A stretch of DNA of 64,000 nucleotides from an uncultured Bacillaceae bacterium (GCA_947497585.1 CANMHG010000006.1:1-64000); one strand, 5' to 3'. Positions 1 to 8,692 are shown, numbered from the stretch's first letter. Translations and numbers: made by a program. The notes: generated by a model not told the origin, from the sequence alone.

Positions 1-413
1 GTTCACTCCTGCTACTACTCAACCTGTCCGAATAACCTCAGGATTCGGACTCGTTTACTCTGTTACTACTCAACCTGTCCCAATCAGCTCTGGATTCGGA
101 CTCGTTTGCTCTTGTTACTACTTAACCTGGCCCAAAAAGCTCTGGATTCGGACTCGTTTACTCTTGTTACTACTCAACCTGTCCCAATCAGCTCTGGATT
201 CGGACTCGTTTGCTCTTGTTACTACTCAACCTGTCCCAATCAGCTCTGGATTCGGACTTGTTCACTCCCGCTACTACTCAACCTGGCCCAATCAGATAGG
301 GATTCGGACTTGTTTACTCTTGCTATCACTCAACCTGGCCCAATCAGATAGGGATTCGGACTCGTTTTCCACCGCTACTACTCAACCTGTCCGAATCCTC
401 CTCCGTAATCAAC
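1..413. repeat. 52-bp tandem repeat array with an inverted repeat in each unit
   Basis: Seven full units begin at 26, 77, 129, 181, 233, 285 and 337, and an eighth degenerate one at 389. The period is 52 bp, except 51 for the first. Each unit is a 25-bp core starting G(T/G)CC and ending ATTCGGAC, followed by a 27-bp linker containing ACTACTCAACCT. In the first unit the core is a perfect inverted repeat (GTCCGAAT, 9 bp, ATTCGGAC). Inner units carry one or two mismatches in the left arm. The last unit keeps GTCCGAAT but loses the right arm. Bases 1-25 look like a linker, so the array probably continues left of the window. Since 52 is not a multiple of 3, the reading frame shifts in every unit, which argues against coding. 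Function unknown. Confidence 0.9.
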
Positions 414-489
414 CATTCTAAGCTAATATCAGCCTAATCAATAAACTTAATTAAACTGTTCACAAAATCTCCACATTTCTGTGCACAAC

Positions 490-616
490 TTGTCCACATA
501 GCTGTGGATAATGTGGATAAAGAATTCTATTACTCTATTAGTAGTTATTTTGACTTACTGTACTTGTGTATACTTTCTGTGGATAAGCACTATTTTAATG
601 TGGACAATGTGGATAA
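490..616. promoter_or_regulatory. Cluster of DnaA boxes
   Basis: Four exact copies of TGTGGATAA (reverse complement of the DnaA box TTATCCACA) lie at 503-511, 512-520, 578-586 and 608-616. One-mismatch copies are TGTGGACAA at 599-607 and, inverted, TTGTCCACA at 490-498. Two pairs abut head-to-tail (503-520 and 599-616). No dnaA, dnaN or other origin-associated gene is near, so this looks like a DnaA-binding cluster of the kind described at several oriC-distal sites in B. subtilis rather than oriC. Binding and function are inferred. Confidence 0.75.
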
Positions 617-716
617 ACCTGTTGGTATCTACATTTATAGTCATTTGCTACTGCGTCAATATAATCAACTTTCCCTCCAGAGTAACACTGGGCTCTTTAT
701 TGTCATATGCTAAAAT

Positions 717-760
717 GACTCCATTTTACGTTAAGTTAATTGGAGTCGCTCTTTTTCTTT
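717..760 (+). terminator. Weak inverted repeat followed by T-rich stretch
   Basis: GACTCCA (717-723) and TGGAGTC (741-747) form a 7-bp stem with a 17-base loop, followed by a T-rich run at 750-758. It could end leftward-origin transcripts before the amidase gene. No gene is seen between 414 and 830, so this is tentative. Confidence 0.3.
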
Positions 761-830
761 ACAAAGACTAACCCATAAATCACGATATGAACCTACGAAT
801 CCCTTAAACTGTTGAAAGAGGTGTTTTTTA

Positions 831-1889
831 GTGAGATATGCTATTACACAAGATTATATTCGGACAGGTAATGCAAGGTCCGGACAGCAAATTTCGAATG
901 TAAGATTTATTGTAAGTCACGATACCGGAAACCCTGGATCTACTGCTTATGCAAACCGTAATTACTTTGATCGCCAACAACCATCAGCATCTGCACATAC
1001 ATTTATTGATGATCAGTATATTTTAGAAATCATCCCTTTAAATGAAAAAGCCTGGCATGTTCAATACAATAAACCAATAGATAACAGAATGTTTGGAGCA
1101 GATTCTAATGATGCTGCTATTGGTGTTGAGCTTTGCCATGGTGGTAGAATTAACTTTAACGAAGCCTACAGACGGTACGTTTGGTACCATGCATATTTGT
1201 GCGATCGATTTAATCTGGATCCACAAAGACATATTGTGGCTCATAGCACGTTAGATCCTGAGCGACGAACAGACCCTCAAAATGCACTTCAGCCTCGAGG
1301 CATTTCTTGGAATGGTTTTATTGAAGATGTTCAAAATGTTTATAACCAAGACTTTAATGGCAACTCAGGCGGTTCCCCGAATGATGAACCCGCTGTAAGA
1401 GGTATATCGACTAGACTTCCATTAAGAGAAGGAGATAGTGGCCAATTTGTAAGGGAAATTCAACAGGAGCTAATCAGCGCAGGTTTCCCACTCCCACGAT
1501 TTGGAGCTGATGGCCAATTTGGTTCTGAAACCGAGGGAGCTGTAATGAGATTTCAAAAGCGTTATGGTTTAACAGTTGATGGACTCGTAGGTACAAATAC
1601 AATCAATAAGCTGCGCGAAGTCAATATGCAACAGCAAGCTACTACTTCGGTTGCATTCCCTCTCCCTGAAGGTATCTATCGAAGTGGAGCGGAAGGAGAA
1701 GAAGTTCGGATGATACAAAGAGCCTTAAAACATCTTAACTTTGATCCTACCTATATTGATGGTGTATACGGAAACCTTACTGAAAATGCAGTACGTAGAT
1801 TTCAATCAACCTTTTCAGCTTTAGCTAATGATGGTGTATACGGTCCGAATACAAGGAAGTATATGCAAATGGAACTAAACGATAACTAG
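831..1889 (+). CDS. N-acetylmuramoyl-L-alanine amidase with two peptidoglycan-binding domains
   Basis: Predicted zinc amidase cutting the bond between MurNAc and L-alanine in peptidoglycan. Residues 20-160 match the Amidase_2/PGRP fold; likely zinc ligands are His30 (VSHDTGN), His138 (VAHSTLDP) and Asp148 (RRTDP). The C-terminal half carries two PG_binding_1 domains (about 198-262 and 280-350), each with the pattern of a D-G-x-F/Y-G turn followed by a V-x-x-F-Q helix. There is no signal peptide, as in XlyA/CwlA-type amidases that rely on a holin or lysis for release; no phage genes flank it. The GTG start at 831 has AGAGGTG at 817-823 upstream. It stands alone and is followed by a terminator. 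Confidence 0.9.
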   Translation: MRYAITQDYIRTGNARSGQQISNVRFIVSHDTGNPGSTAYANRNYFDRQQPSASAHTFIDDQYILEIIPLNEKAWHVQYNKPIDNRMFGADSNDAAIGVELCHGGRINFNEAYRRYVWYHAYLCDRFNLDPQRHIVAHSTLDPERRTDPQNALQPRGISWNGFIEDVQNVYNQDFNGNSGGSPNDEPAVRGISTRLPLREGDSGQFVREIQQELISAGFPLPRFGADGQFGSETEGAVMRFQKRYGLTVDGLVGTNTINKLREVNMQQQATTSVAFPLPEGIYRSGAEGEEVRMIQRALKHLNFDPTYIDGVYGNLTENAVRRFQSTFSALANDGVYGPNTRKYMQMELNDN

Positions 1890-1918
1890 CCCACACTCTT
1901 GTGGGTTATTTTTTTTAT
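1890..1918 (+). terminator. Rho-independent terminator after the amidase gene
   Basis: CCCACA (1890-1895), CTCT loop, TGTGGG (1900-1905), followed by TTATTTTTTTT. Confidence 0.85.
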
Positions 1919-1997
1919 CAAAAACAAGTGGACAATTTGCGAGCCCATTTTTTGAGAATAGAATACCTTGGTATTACTTTTTAAAAGGAGTGGCAAA

Positions 1998-2777
1998 ATG
2001 AACCATCATTATCAATATCCTGACCAACTTGTTCAAAAGTCTCTTAAATACGAGCTGTTAGCCAACTATTACAAGTATATAGACCCAGCAAGACATATTC
2101 ATTATTATCAAAAGCACTTCCAATGTGTTCAGCGCCTAATGACAATGGGCTACAGAGCTGACATGCAGCAGCTAATGAACATGATGGAATCAACACCTCG
2201 AATGGCTAACATCCGTGTATTACATGCTTCACCTAATGCACCAGCAGTAGACGTATATGCAAATGGGCAACAAATTTTAAAGAATGTATCTTTTAAACAG
2301 GTGAGTGATTACCTCTCCGTTCCTTCTGGTGAATATGTTATTGATATCGTCCCAACAGGAAAGCCTGCACAGCGTGTTTTACGTCAAAGAGTTATGATTC
2401 AACCGGGTGCGACAATTACTGTTGCAGCAGCAGGAACAGTAGAAAATCTTCAACTTATTCCTGTTACTGATAAAACAAGTACTACACCTGGTAAGGCTAG
2501 TGTAAGATTCTGGCATCTATCACCAGATGCTCCAGCTGTTGACATTGCAGTTGAAGATGGTCCAGTTCTATTTAGAAATGTATCGTTTGGAAATGCTGCA
2601 AATTATATTGAAATTGATCCAGCACAAGTTAACCTTGAAGTGCGTTTGGCAGGTACGGATACCGTAGTGCTTACAATACCTAATGTTAATATCCAACAGA
2701 ATAAGGCTTATACAGCAGTCGCTGTAGGATTAGCTGAAGGAACTCCGTCATTAGAAGCCATTTTTTTAATGCCATAA
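1998..2777 (+). CDS. DUF4397 domain protein (two repeats)
   Basis: A 259-residue protein with two DUF4397 repeats, starting at ANIRVLHASPNAPAVDVY (about residue 62) and ASVRFWHLSPDAPAVDIAV (about residue 165). Each repeat is a beta-rich module seen in envelope-associated proteins of Bacillus and other bacteria; its biochemical role is unknown. The N-terminus is His/Tyr-rich (MNHHYQYPDQ) and lacks a recognisable signal peptide. I chose the ATG at 1998 because AAAAGGAG (1983-1990) is correctly spaced; an in-frame TTG at 1968 lies upstream of that site. Single gene, closed by its own hairpin. Family assignment is confident; function is not. Confidence 0.85.
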   Translation: MNHHYQYPDQLVQKSLKYELLANYYKYIDPARHIHYYQKHFQCVQRLMTMGYRADMQQLMNMMESTPRMANIRVLHASPNAPAVDVYANGQQILKNVSFKQVSDYLSVPSGEYVIDIVPTGKPAQRVLRQRVMIQPGATITVAAAGTVENLQLIPVTDKTSTTPGKASVRFWHLSPDAPAVDIAVEDGPVLFRNVSFGNAANYIEIDPAQVNLEVRLAGTDTVVLTIPNVNIQQNKAYTAVAVGLAEGTPSLEAIFLMP

Positions 2778-2783
2778 CAAAGT

Positions 2784-2819
2784 GAGCAGAAACACACACG
2801 TGGATTCTGCTCTTTCTTA
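2784..2819. terminator. Terminator between convergent genes
   Basis: GAGCAGAA (2784-2791) pairs with TTCTGCTC (2805-2812) and is followed by TTTCTTATT. It lies between the DUF4397 gene and the stop of the convergent DUF2254 gene. Confidence 0.75.
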
Positions 2820-4121
2820 TTCTCTGTGGGTATGCTGATGTAAAGTATCTAACTTCTTATCAATGTACTCTTTCTCAATTCGATGTAGAGAATCCAACTT
2901 ATTATTGATAATATAGCAACCATACTCCCATATCACTTTTCTATTACTAATCGAACCGTCTTCCTTAGCCATTATTATTAGGGCATCGATAACCGAGTGA
3001 AGCGTACTACTATTTTCTTTTCCATCCAACTTGAATTCTGTAAATGTTAAATATAATAGCTCCTTTAAATCCAATATTGGTAAAAAGATTCTGGGAACAG
3101 ACTTTTTATCTTTATAAATCATATTGCCCTCAGTTATCCACAGAATTTTAGCCATAGCCTTCCCTATATTTCTGATGCAATGTTTTGCAGTATAAGGGTC
3201 ATTAATTGCTGGTGAGGTTGCTCGTAATGCAATTTCAACAATTTTTTGCAAAGCATATGATAAATCTTGCGTTGAACTTCTTACACTATCTAATGTGATC
3301 GCACTCAGGACTTGTTTCTTGATTTCATCGTCTAACTGATTCTGATTTGAATAGATGGTTAATAGCAATGTATTCGGTGTTAGAAACTCTCCAATACGTT
3401 CATTTATAGAAATAAAAACATCATATTGCTCTGCTATTTTCACGAAAGCATCCATGTCCATTTTTTGTACATATCCTGTTGTATTTGCTTTTATCTCAAA
3501 ACCCTTGGAATATTTCTGTTCATAGTATTTGGATTCTTTCTTATCGATATCTAGTAGATTGGTTTTTGTAAGTTTTTTAAATTTGTCCCCTATGTCTTCC
3601 ACTTCTTTTGTTAATTTTTCAATTAATAAATCCACCTGAATCGATTTACCAACATAGTTTATGAAGTAAATAAAAAACAGTAAACAGATAATAGCAATAA
3701 ATACTCCAACAAATGCCGAGATTACTAGCTGATTATCTAAAGACTTTCTCATAAAAAGAAGGCTGAAAATCGAGTAAATAAACCCTCCCATGAACACTCC
3801 CAATACTGTGGCTGTTTTCTTGTCCGTAATAAAATTAGGCAGCACTCTTGGTGAAAATTGAGAAGTATAGGTTGTAAGCACAACCATACTGATTGAAAAA
3901 GTAAAAGTAGTCATTGTGATAAGTGCTGTTGAAAGAACAGTTGATATGGTTGTTGCTAGCTCAACACTTGTTAATAGAAGGTCAGGAAAAATATGTGGAT
4001 GTTGGTTGACATAATTTTGGTCAATATAGATGACGGCTATCGCAAAGATAAGTCCTAATAAGCTGTAGATACTAGGGATAAACCACAGACTGTTTTTTAT
4101 TTTAACAAGTATTTTTTTCAT
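2817..4121 (-). CDS. DUF2254 family membrane protein
   Basis: A 434-residue predicted integral membrane protein. Hydrophobic segments lie near residues 12-32, 47-75, 105-125 and 135-155, followed by a soluble C-terminal domain with the conserved stretch ALRATSPAINDPYTA, typical of DUF2254. The family is widespread in bacteria and of unknown function. The start ATG is preceded by GGGGTAGG. It is divergent from the small membrane protein gene at 4296. Only the family is assigned. Confidence 0.85.
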   Translation of the reverse strand: MKKILVKIKNSLWFIPSIYSLLGLIFAIAVIYIDQNYVNQHPHIFPDLLLTSVELATTISTVLSTALITMTTFTFSISMVVLTTYTSQFSPRVLPNFITDKKTATVLGVFMGGFIYSIFSLLFMRKSLDNQLVISAFVGVFIAIICLLFFIYFINYVGKSIQVDLLIEKLTKEVEDIGDKFKKLTKTNLLDIDKKESKYYEQKYSKGFEIKANTTGYVQKMDMDAFVKIAEQYDVFISINERIGEFLTPNTLLLTIYSNQNQLDDEIKKQVLSAITLDSVRSSTQDLSYALQKIVEIALRATSPAINDPYTAKHCIRNIGKAMAKILWITEGNMIYKDKKSVPRIFLPILDLKELLYLTFTEFKLDGKENSSTLHSVIDALIIMAKEDGSISNRKVIWEYGCYIINNKLDSLHRIEKEYIDKKLDTLHQHTHRE

Positions 4122-4242
4122 GTGACCTACCCCTTGTATTTTAGACTCTATTCCTTTTATGGTCTTATTCTTTGGATGGTATACTTATTTGTTTTTTGTA
4201 GAGTTTCCCCTCAGCTAATTTTGTCTAAAAATCGAAAAGAAT

Positions 4243-4273
4243 TTGACAAATTTGTGAACAAATATAATATAAT
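4243..4273 (+). promoter_or_regulatory. Sigma-A-like promoter
   Basis: TTGACA (4243-4248) and TATAAT (4268-4273) with a 19-base spacer; an overlapping TATAAT at 4263 would give a 14-base spacer. It sits just upstream of the 4296 gene. Hexamers are ideal, spacing is not. Confidence 0.5.
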
Positions 4274-4295
4274 AAGTCTAAAGGGGTTGAACGTG

Positions 4296-4562
4296 ATGAA
4301 GGAAAAACAACTAAAACCATTATTATTTATTAAACGTATAACAACGGTTGGTTTAATTATCGGCTTAGCGCTTGCGGTAGTAAGCTTCTTTGTAAGCGGT
4401 ATCAGCCAAGGATACTTTTTATCTGTTGGCATTAGCATAATGGTATCTTCTATGCTTGTTTTCGGATTTGGAATGTTTCTTGCTTTAATCGAAGAACTAA
4501 GTCAAAACAATCAAGTCAATAAAGCTACAAACGCATACTACGCAAAAAACTCCAGCCGTTAA
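4296..4562 (+). CDS. Small two-helix membrane protein of unknown function
   Basis: An 88-residue protein with two hydrophobic segments (about residues 17-37 and 43-66) and polar ends. I chose the ATG at 4296 because AAGGGGT (4281-4287) stands upstream. The open frame continues to 4122, but that extension would include the promoter hexamers at 4243-4273 and has no ribosome binding site. I do not recognise a family. It converges on qoxD, sharing a bidirectional terminator that overlaps its last codons. Confidence 0.65.
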   Translation: MKEKQLKPLLFIKRITTVGLIIGLALAVVSFFVSGISQGYFLSVGISIMVSSMLVFGFGMFLALIEELSQNNQVNKATNAYYAKNSSR

Positions 4563-4580
4563 GGACTGGAGGTTTTTTAT
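4545..4580. terminator. Bidirectional terminator shared with qoxD
   Basis: ACTCCAG (4549-4555) pairs with CTGGAGGT (4566-4573). GTTTTTTAT follows on the plus strand and AGTTTTTTGCG on the minus strand, so it can end both the small membrane gene and the qox operon. Confidence 0.85.
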
Positions 4581-4584
4581 ATTA

Positions 4585-4890
4585 TTAATGTGCCGCGTGG
4601 CCTGACGTCATAACCCAAATCGTACCTATCACGATAACTAGCGCAATGAAAATACCATATACAATATTGATAATTTGTGCTTTCTTGTCTTCACCTTCGT
4701 TCACATGCATGAACATGAATAACTGAAGACCTGCCTGGATGATCGCAAGTGAACCGATAATCCACATGACCACATTAAACGATAGGTCTGTTTTTAACGC
4801 AACAGCAGCTGCTATGACTGTTAAAATCAGTGATGCAAAAAATCCAACGACATGAGCTATCGGAAAGCCTCTCATAGTTTTAGTAGCCAT
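4585..4890 (-). CDS. qoxD: Cytochrome aa3 menaquinol oxidase subunit IV
   Basis: A 101-residue protein with three predicted membrane helices (about residues 12-32, 40-60 and 72-95), matching the COX4_pro family. In the aa3-600 oxidase this subunit supports assembly and stability of the complex in the cytoplasmic membrane. It starts one base after the qoxC stop and is the last gene of the operon; the bidirectional hairpin at 4545-4580 follows. Confidence 0.9.
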   Translation of the reverse strand: MATKTMRGFPIAHVVGFFASLILTVIAAAVALKTDLSFNVVMWIIGSLAIIQAGLQLFMFMHVNEGEDKKAQIINIVYGIFIALVIVIGTIWVMTSGHAAH

Positions 4891-5496
4891 CTATAGCACC
4901 ATCCCTTTTAAATATACGAATGTAAAGATAAAGATCCAAACTACATCAAGGAAATGCCAGTATAGTCCGATGATAAATGTTTTACGAGCGGTAACTGGTG
5001 TTAAGCCTCTTTTATAAAGCTGAATGATTAACATCGTAGCCCAGATGATACCGAATGTAACGTGTGCACCGTGTGTGCCTAGTAATACCCAAAGACTTGA
5101 AAGGAAAGCACTCTCCTGCATTGATGCACCAATATGGATATAATGGATAAACTCATTAATCTCCATATAAAGGAACCCTGCACCTAGCAGTAACGTTATA
5201 ATTAACCATGTGATTAGCCCTTTAACGTTGTTACGACGCATCTCATAGATTGCTAGACCACATGTGAAGCTACTCGTTAATAGTAAGAACGTCTGAATCA
5301 TAACTTCTTTTATCATGATGATATCCTGATGAGTAGGTCCACCAGCATAACGCTCACTTAGTACTCCATATACTGCGAAGAGAGTTGCAAATAGAACAAT
5401 CTCAGCTCCAAGGAATATCCAAAAGCCCAATATATTAAAGCGGTTTTGCTCTGTTTGATATTCCAAAGGTAATGACGTATTTACACTAGCTGACAT
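4891..5496 (-). CDS. qoxC: Cytochrome aa3 menaquinol oxidase subunit III
   Basis: A 201-residue haem-copper oxidase subunit III with five predicted membrane helices and the family's conserved Glu and His positions (AEIVLFATLFAVYG; LGTHGAHVTFG; GLYWHFLDVVWIFIF). It overlaps the qoxB stop by 11 bases, with GAGGTGA as ribosome binding site. Its place between qoxB and qoxD, and an oxidase subunit I of quinol type, identify it as QoxC rather than CtaE. Confidence 0.92.
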   Translation of the reverse strand: MSASVNTSLPLEYQTEQNRFNILGFWIFLGAEIVLFATLFAVYGVLSERYAGGPTHQDIIMIKEVMIQTFLLLTSSFTCGLAIYEMRRNNVKGLITWLIITLLLGAGFLYMEINEFIHYIHIGASMQESAFLSSLWVLLGTHGAHVTFGIIWATMLIIQLYKRGLTPVTARKTFIIGLYWHFLDVVWIFIFTFVYLKGMVL

Positions 5497-7462
5497 ATTT
5501 GTTCACCTCAGCCTTCCCTTTTCTCCAAGCTTGCTCTGTTTCCTTAACTTCATCAACGCTCACATAGTATCCATCGTTGTAATCGAATGATCTGTAGATT
5601 AATCCTGCAATAATACCTAATGATGCAATGGCAGCTAAGATGTGCCACTCGAAAACAAGGAAGAATCCAACGATACCAAATGCTACGCACATAATGAATG
5701 GTTGGCCAGAGTTACTTGGCATATGAATTCTCTCAATTTCATTTTCGTGTAAAGTTAAGCCTTCATTGTTCTTTTTCATGTGCCAGAAAGCATCAAGTGT
5801 TTTAACTTCTGGTAGTTTCGCAAAGTTATAGTGTTGAACTGGAGATGCTGTAGCCCACTCAAGAGTTCTAGCATCCCAAGGGTCACTAGAAATGTTACGA
5901 TCTGCATAACGCATGCTCCAGTAGATGTTGTAACAGAATGCTGCAAATCCTACTGCTAAAACAACCGAACCAATAGCTGAAAGTAGGAATAATGGTGCAA
6001 ATCCTGACTCAACAGAGAATGTAAAAGAACGTCTAACCGCTCCGTTAAGACCTAGGAAGAACATTGGCATGAACGTTAAGTTGAACCCAATTACGAACAA
6101 CCAGAAATGCCATTTACCGATTCTTTCGTTCAGCATGTGACCAAACATCTTCGGCCACCAGTAGTACAATCCAGCAAATACTGCAAATACTACCCCTGGA
6201 ATTAATACGTAATGGAAGTGAGCAACTAAGAATAATGTGTTGTGATATTGATAGTCTGCTGCTCCCATTGCAAGCATAACTCCAGTTACCCCTCCGATAA
6301 CGAAGTTCGGTACAAACGCTAGTGCCCAAAGCATAGCTGTCGTCATCTTAATACGACCATTTCGCATCGTAAATAACCAGTTAAAGATTTTAATTCCTGT
6401 AGGTACAGCAATCATCATCGTTGTAATCGAGAATACTGAGTTTACAAGAGCTCCTGAACCCATTGTGTAGAAATGGTGTACCCAAACAACCATACTTAAG
6501 ATCGCAATACCAACAATCGAGATTACCATCGATTTATAACCAAAAAGTGACTTACGAGAGAATGTTGCAATAACTTCAGAGAAGATACCGAATGCTGGTA
6601 ATGCTACGATATATACCTCAGGATGCCCCCATAACCAGAATAGGTTCGCCCAAAGCATATCCATTCCTCCACCTGAAACTGTGAAGAAATGTGTACCATA
6701 TAGACGGTCAAATGTCATTAATGCTAATGCAACTGTGAAAATTGGGAATGAAGCAACAATGATTACTGACGTAACTAAAGTTGTCCATGAAAACATAGGC
6801 ATTTTTAATAAAGTCATACCTTTAGTTCTCATTTTTAAAATCGTAACGATAAAGTTGATACCTGTCATTAGTGTTCCGATACCCGCGATTTGTAGTGCGA
6901 TCGCGTAGTAGTTATTACCGATACCTGGACTGAACTCTTTCCCTGCAAGTGGGAAGTAAGAGGTCCAACCAGCATCTGGTGATCCACCAACAACAAAGGA
7001 AATGTTAAATAACATTGCTCCACTAAAGAAGAGCCAAAAGCTAAGTGCATTTAATTGAGGAAACGCAACATCTCTAGCCCCAATTTGTAAAGGAATAACG
7101 ACGTTCATTAATCCGATAAGGAAAGGCATTGCCATGAAAAGAATCATGATAACACCGTGAGTTGTAAAAATCTCATTATAGTGCTGTGAACTTAGGAGTT
7201 CCATTTCCGGTCTAGACGTCTGTGCTTTCATCAGCAATCCGTCCATTCCACCTCGGAAAAACATTAACACAGCAGCAATGATATACATGATACCAATACG
7301 TTTATGGTCAACAGTTGTGATCCATTCAGACCAAAGCCATTTCCACTTTTTAAAATAAGTTAATCCTCCAACAACACCAAGCATGGTTAATACTATCGAA
7401 ATTTGTGCTCCTAATATTAACGGATCACCTGTAATTAATATCTCATTCCATCTAATGTCCAT
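5486..7462 (-). CDS. qoxB: Cytochrome aa3 menaquinol oxidase subunit I
   Basis: Catalytic subunit that reduces oxygen to water and pumps protons. It shows the haem-copper centre: TTHGVIMI (haem ligand), WGHPEVYIV (CuB His with the cross-linked Tyr), VHHFY (two CuB His) and HFHYVL (haem ligands). The sequence resembles B. subtilis QoxB along its length (for example TGDPLILGAQ near the start and GYYVSVDEVKETE near the end). About 14-15 membrane helices. I chose the ATG at 7462 (MDIRWNE, 658 residues) because GGAGGTGA precedes it; an upstream in-frame GTG at 7471 is possible. It overlaps qoxA by 11 bases, consistent with translational coupling. Confidence 0.95.
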   Translation of the reverse strand: MDIRWNEILITGDPLILGAQISIVLTMLGVVGGLTYFKKWKWLWSEWITTVDHKRIGIMYIIAAVLMFFRGGMDGLLMKAQTSRPEMELLSSQHYNEIFTTHGVIMILFMAMPFLIGLMNVVIPLQIGARDVAFPQLNALSFWLFFSGAMLFNISFVVGGSPDAGWTSYFPLAGKEFSPGIGNNYYAIALQIAGIGTLMTGINFIVTILKMRTKGMTLLKMPMFSWTTLVTSVIIVASFPIFTVALALMTFDRLYGTHFFTVSGGGMDMLWANLFWLWGHPEVYIVALPAFGIFSEVIATFSRKSLFGYKSMVISIVGIAILSMVVWVHHFYTMGSGALVNSVFSITTMMIAVPTGIKIFNWLFTMRNGRIKMTTAMLWALAFVPNFVIGGVTGVMLAMGAADYQYHNTLFLVAHFHYVLIPGVVFAVFAGLYYWWPKMFGHMLNERIGKWHFWLFVIGFNLTFMPMFFLGLNGAVRRSFTFSVESGFAPLFLLSAIGSVVLAVGFAAFCYNIYWSMRYADRNISSDPWDARTLEWATASPVQHYNFAKLPEVKTLDAFWHMKKNNEGLTLHENEIERIHMPSNSGQPFIMCVAFGIVGFFLVFEWHILAAIASLGIIAGLIYRSFDYNDGYYVSVDEVKETEQAWRKGKAEVNKYVS

Positions 7463-8450
7463 GGTGGTCACCTCCGTGGGTGTCTTTATCTTTTACATCT
7501 TCTTTTTTATCAGATGATTCTTCGTCTTCATTTTTGTTTTTATAGTTATCTTTTTCGTCGAAAATCTTCCCTTGATACCCGTGATATCTATATAGCTCTG
7601 GGTTTGTATAAGATTTTGAATCAATGTCAGCATGGTTAACCCATTCTAAGTGAGTGTTAGAAAAAGTTAATCGACCTAAATGTGTAGGTTTAAGTAGTTC
7701 TTCGTACTCTGACTCTGTAAGTTTTGGTGCCGTATTTTTAACATCCTTCACCCATTGCTCAAAATCCGCATGTGTTTGGGCAAGTACTTCAAATTCCATT
7801 CCTGCATACCCACGGCCGTTGAAGTTAGTGTTTTTACCAAAATATGAACCAGGATTATCAGCGACAAGGTACATTTGAGTTTCCATTTTCGCCATCGCAT
7901 ACTTCTGTCCACCTAATGCAGGTACCCAGAATGATTGCATCGTACCAGCAGAAGTTAAACGAAAATCAATTGGCGTGTCTTCAGGAATATTTACATAGTT
8001 AACTGTTTGAATTCCTTGCTCTGGATAGCTGAAAATCCACTTCCAGTCAGCAGATGTAACATGAATCGTAATCGGCTCTGTTTCTTCATAGCCTTGTGGA
8101 ACTTCCTCTAACGCATAAAGCGTTTTTACGGTCGGAATTGTTAGAGCAACTAAGATAAGAATAGGGATAACTGTCCAGACAATTTCTAATACAGTACTGC
8201 CGTGCTCCTCAGGTGGCTCATAATCCATGTTTTCTGGTCTTTCTCTATATTTCCAAACAATAAAAGCAAACATCGCGAATACAACAACAACAACAATTAG
8301 CATCCAAAAGAGTGACCAGTTAATCAACTCTGCAATACTTCTCGCTACAGGACCCTGTGGATTAAGAACAACTAGGTTCGATTCACAGCCAGTCAAAAAA
8401 AGTAAGGCCAAGGCTAGTAGTCCTAATGCTTTCTGTTTCATATACTTCAT
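7452..8450 (-). CDS. qoxA: Menaquinol oxidase subunit II (lipoprotein)
   Basis: A 332-residue subunit II. A lipoprotein signal peptide ends in LFLTGC, followed by two membrane helices and an extracytoplasmic cupredoxin domain. The CuA ligands of cytochrome c oxidases (CxxxC) are absent: the corresponding region reads GMEFEVLAQ. This marks it as a quinol oxidase subunit. The tail is Lys/Glu/Asp/His-rich. ATG at 8450 is 9 bases after AAGGAG; an in-frame ATG at 8459 abuts that site and is less likely. First gene of the operon; operator-like sites lie upstream at 8518, 8675 and 8790. Confidence 0.93.
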   Translation of the reverse strand: MKYMKQKALGLLALALLFLTGCESNLVVLNPQGPVARSIAELINWSLFWMLIVVVVVFAMFAFIVWKYRERPENMDYEPPEEHGSTVLEIVWTVIPILILVALTIPTVKTLYALEEVPQGYEETEPITIHVTSADWKWIFSYPEQGIQTVNYVNIPEDTPIDFRLTSAGTMQSFWVPALGGQKYAMAKMETQMYLVADNPGSYFGKNTNFNGRGYAGMEFEVLAQTHADFEQWVKDVKNTAPKLTESEYEELLKPTHLGRLTFSNTHLEWVNHADIDSKSYTNPELYRYHGYQGKIFDEKDNYKNKNEDEESSDKKEDVKDKDTHGGDHHGH

Positions 8451-8517
8451 GACACTCATCTCCTTAAGTGCAAGTCAATTTAGTTGCTTGATTTACTATA
8501 TAAACATAGTGATTAAA

Positions 8518-8535
8518 TTGTGTACTAGTTCACAA
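8518..8535. promoter_or_regulatory. Rex-like operator upstream of qoxA
   Basis: TTGTGTACTAGTTCACAA matches the Rex consensus TTGTGAAN4TTCACAA with one mismatch. It lies 68 bases from the qoxA start, where it could overlap the promoter. Rex is a redox (NADH/NAD+) sensing repressor of Gram-positive bacteria. The rex gene is not in this window. Confidence 0.6.
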
Positions 8536-8674
8536 AGTTGTAAAAATATAAGTAGTTGATCTTAAAAAAGGACAACTATTACAAAATTGCTTATAACTTT
8601 ACTCAACAAATCATTCGTTTAGAAAATTGATATTTATTTACTTTGTTCACTAATTCACATAAAAAATATTGAGT

Positions 8675-8692
8675 TTGTGCAAAAGTTCACAA
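8675..8692. promoter_or_regulatory. Second Rex-like operator upstream of qoxA
   Basis: TTGTGCAAAAGTTCACAA, one mismatch from the same consensus and 157 bases from the first site. A weaker third copy, TTGTTCACTAATTCACAT, is at 8643-8660. Two near-perfect copies in one AT-rich leader make chance less likely. Confidence 0.55.

Noticed and set aside
1..413. CRISPR array
   Set aside because: Linkers are near-identical copies rather than unique spacers, and no cas gene is nearby. The same applies to 27519-27726, whose linkers are diverged copies of each other.
106..421. Open frames of 81-85 codons with Leu/Asn-rich repeats
   Set aside because: They run through the 52-bp array. Since 52 is not divisible by 3, the frame changes each unit, and there is no ribosome binding site.
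490..616. Chromosomal origin oriC
   Set aside because: DnaA boxes are present, but no dnaA, dnaN, rpmH or gyrase genes adjoin and no obvious unwinding region with repeats was seen.
831..1889. Prophage endolysin
   Set aside because: The amidase resembles phage-type enzymes, but no holin, structural or integrase genes flank it.
7452..8450. Cytochrome c oxidase subunit II (CtaC)
   Set aside because: The CuA cysteine motif is absent, no cytochrome c domain is fused, and subunit I resembles QoxB.
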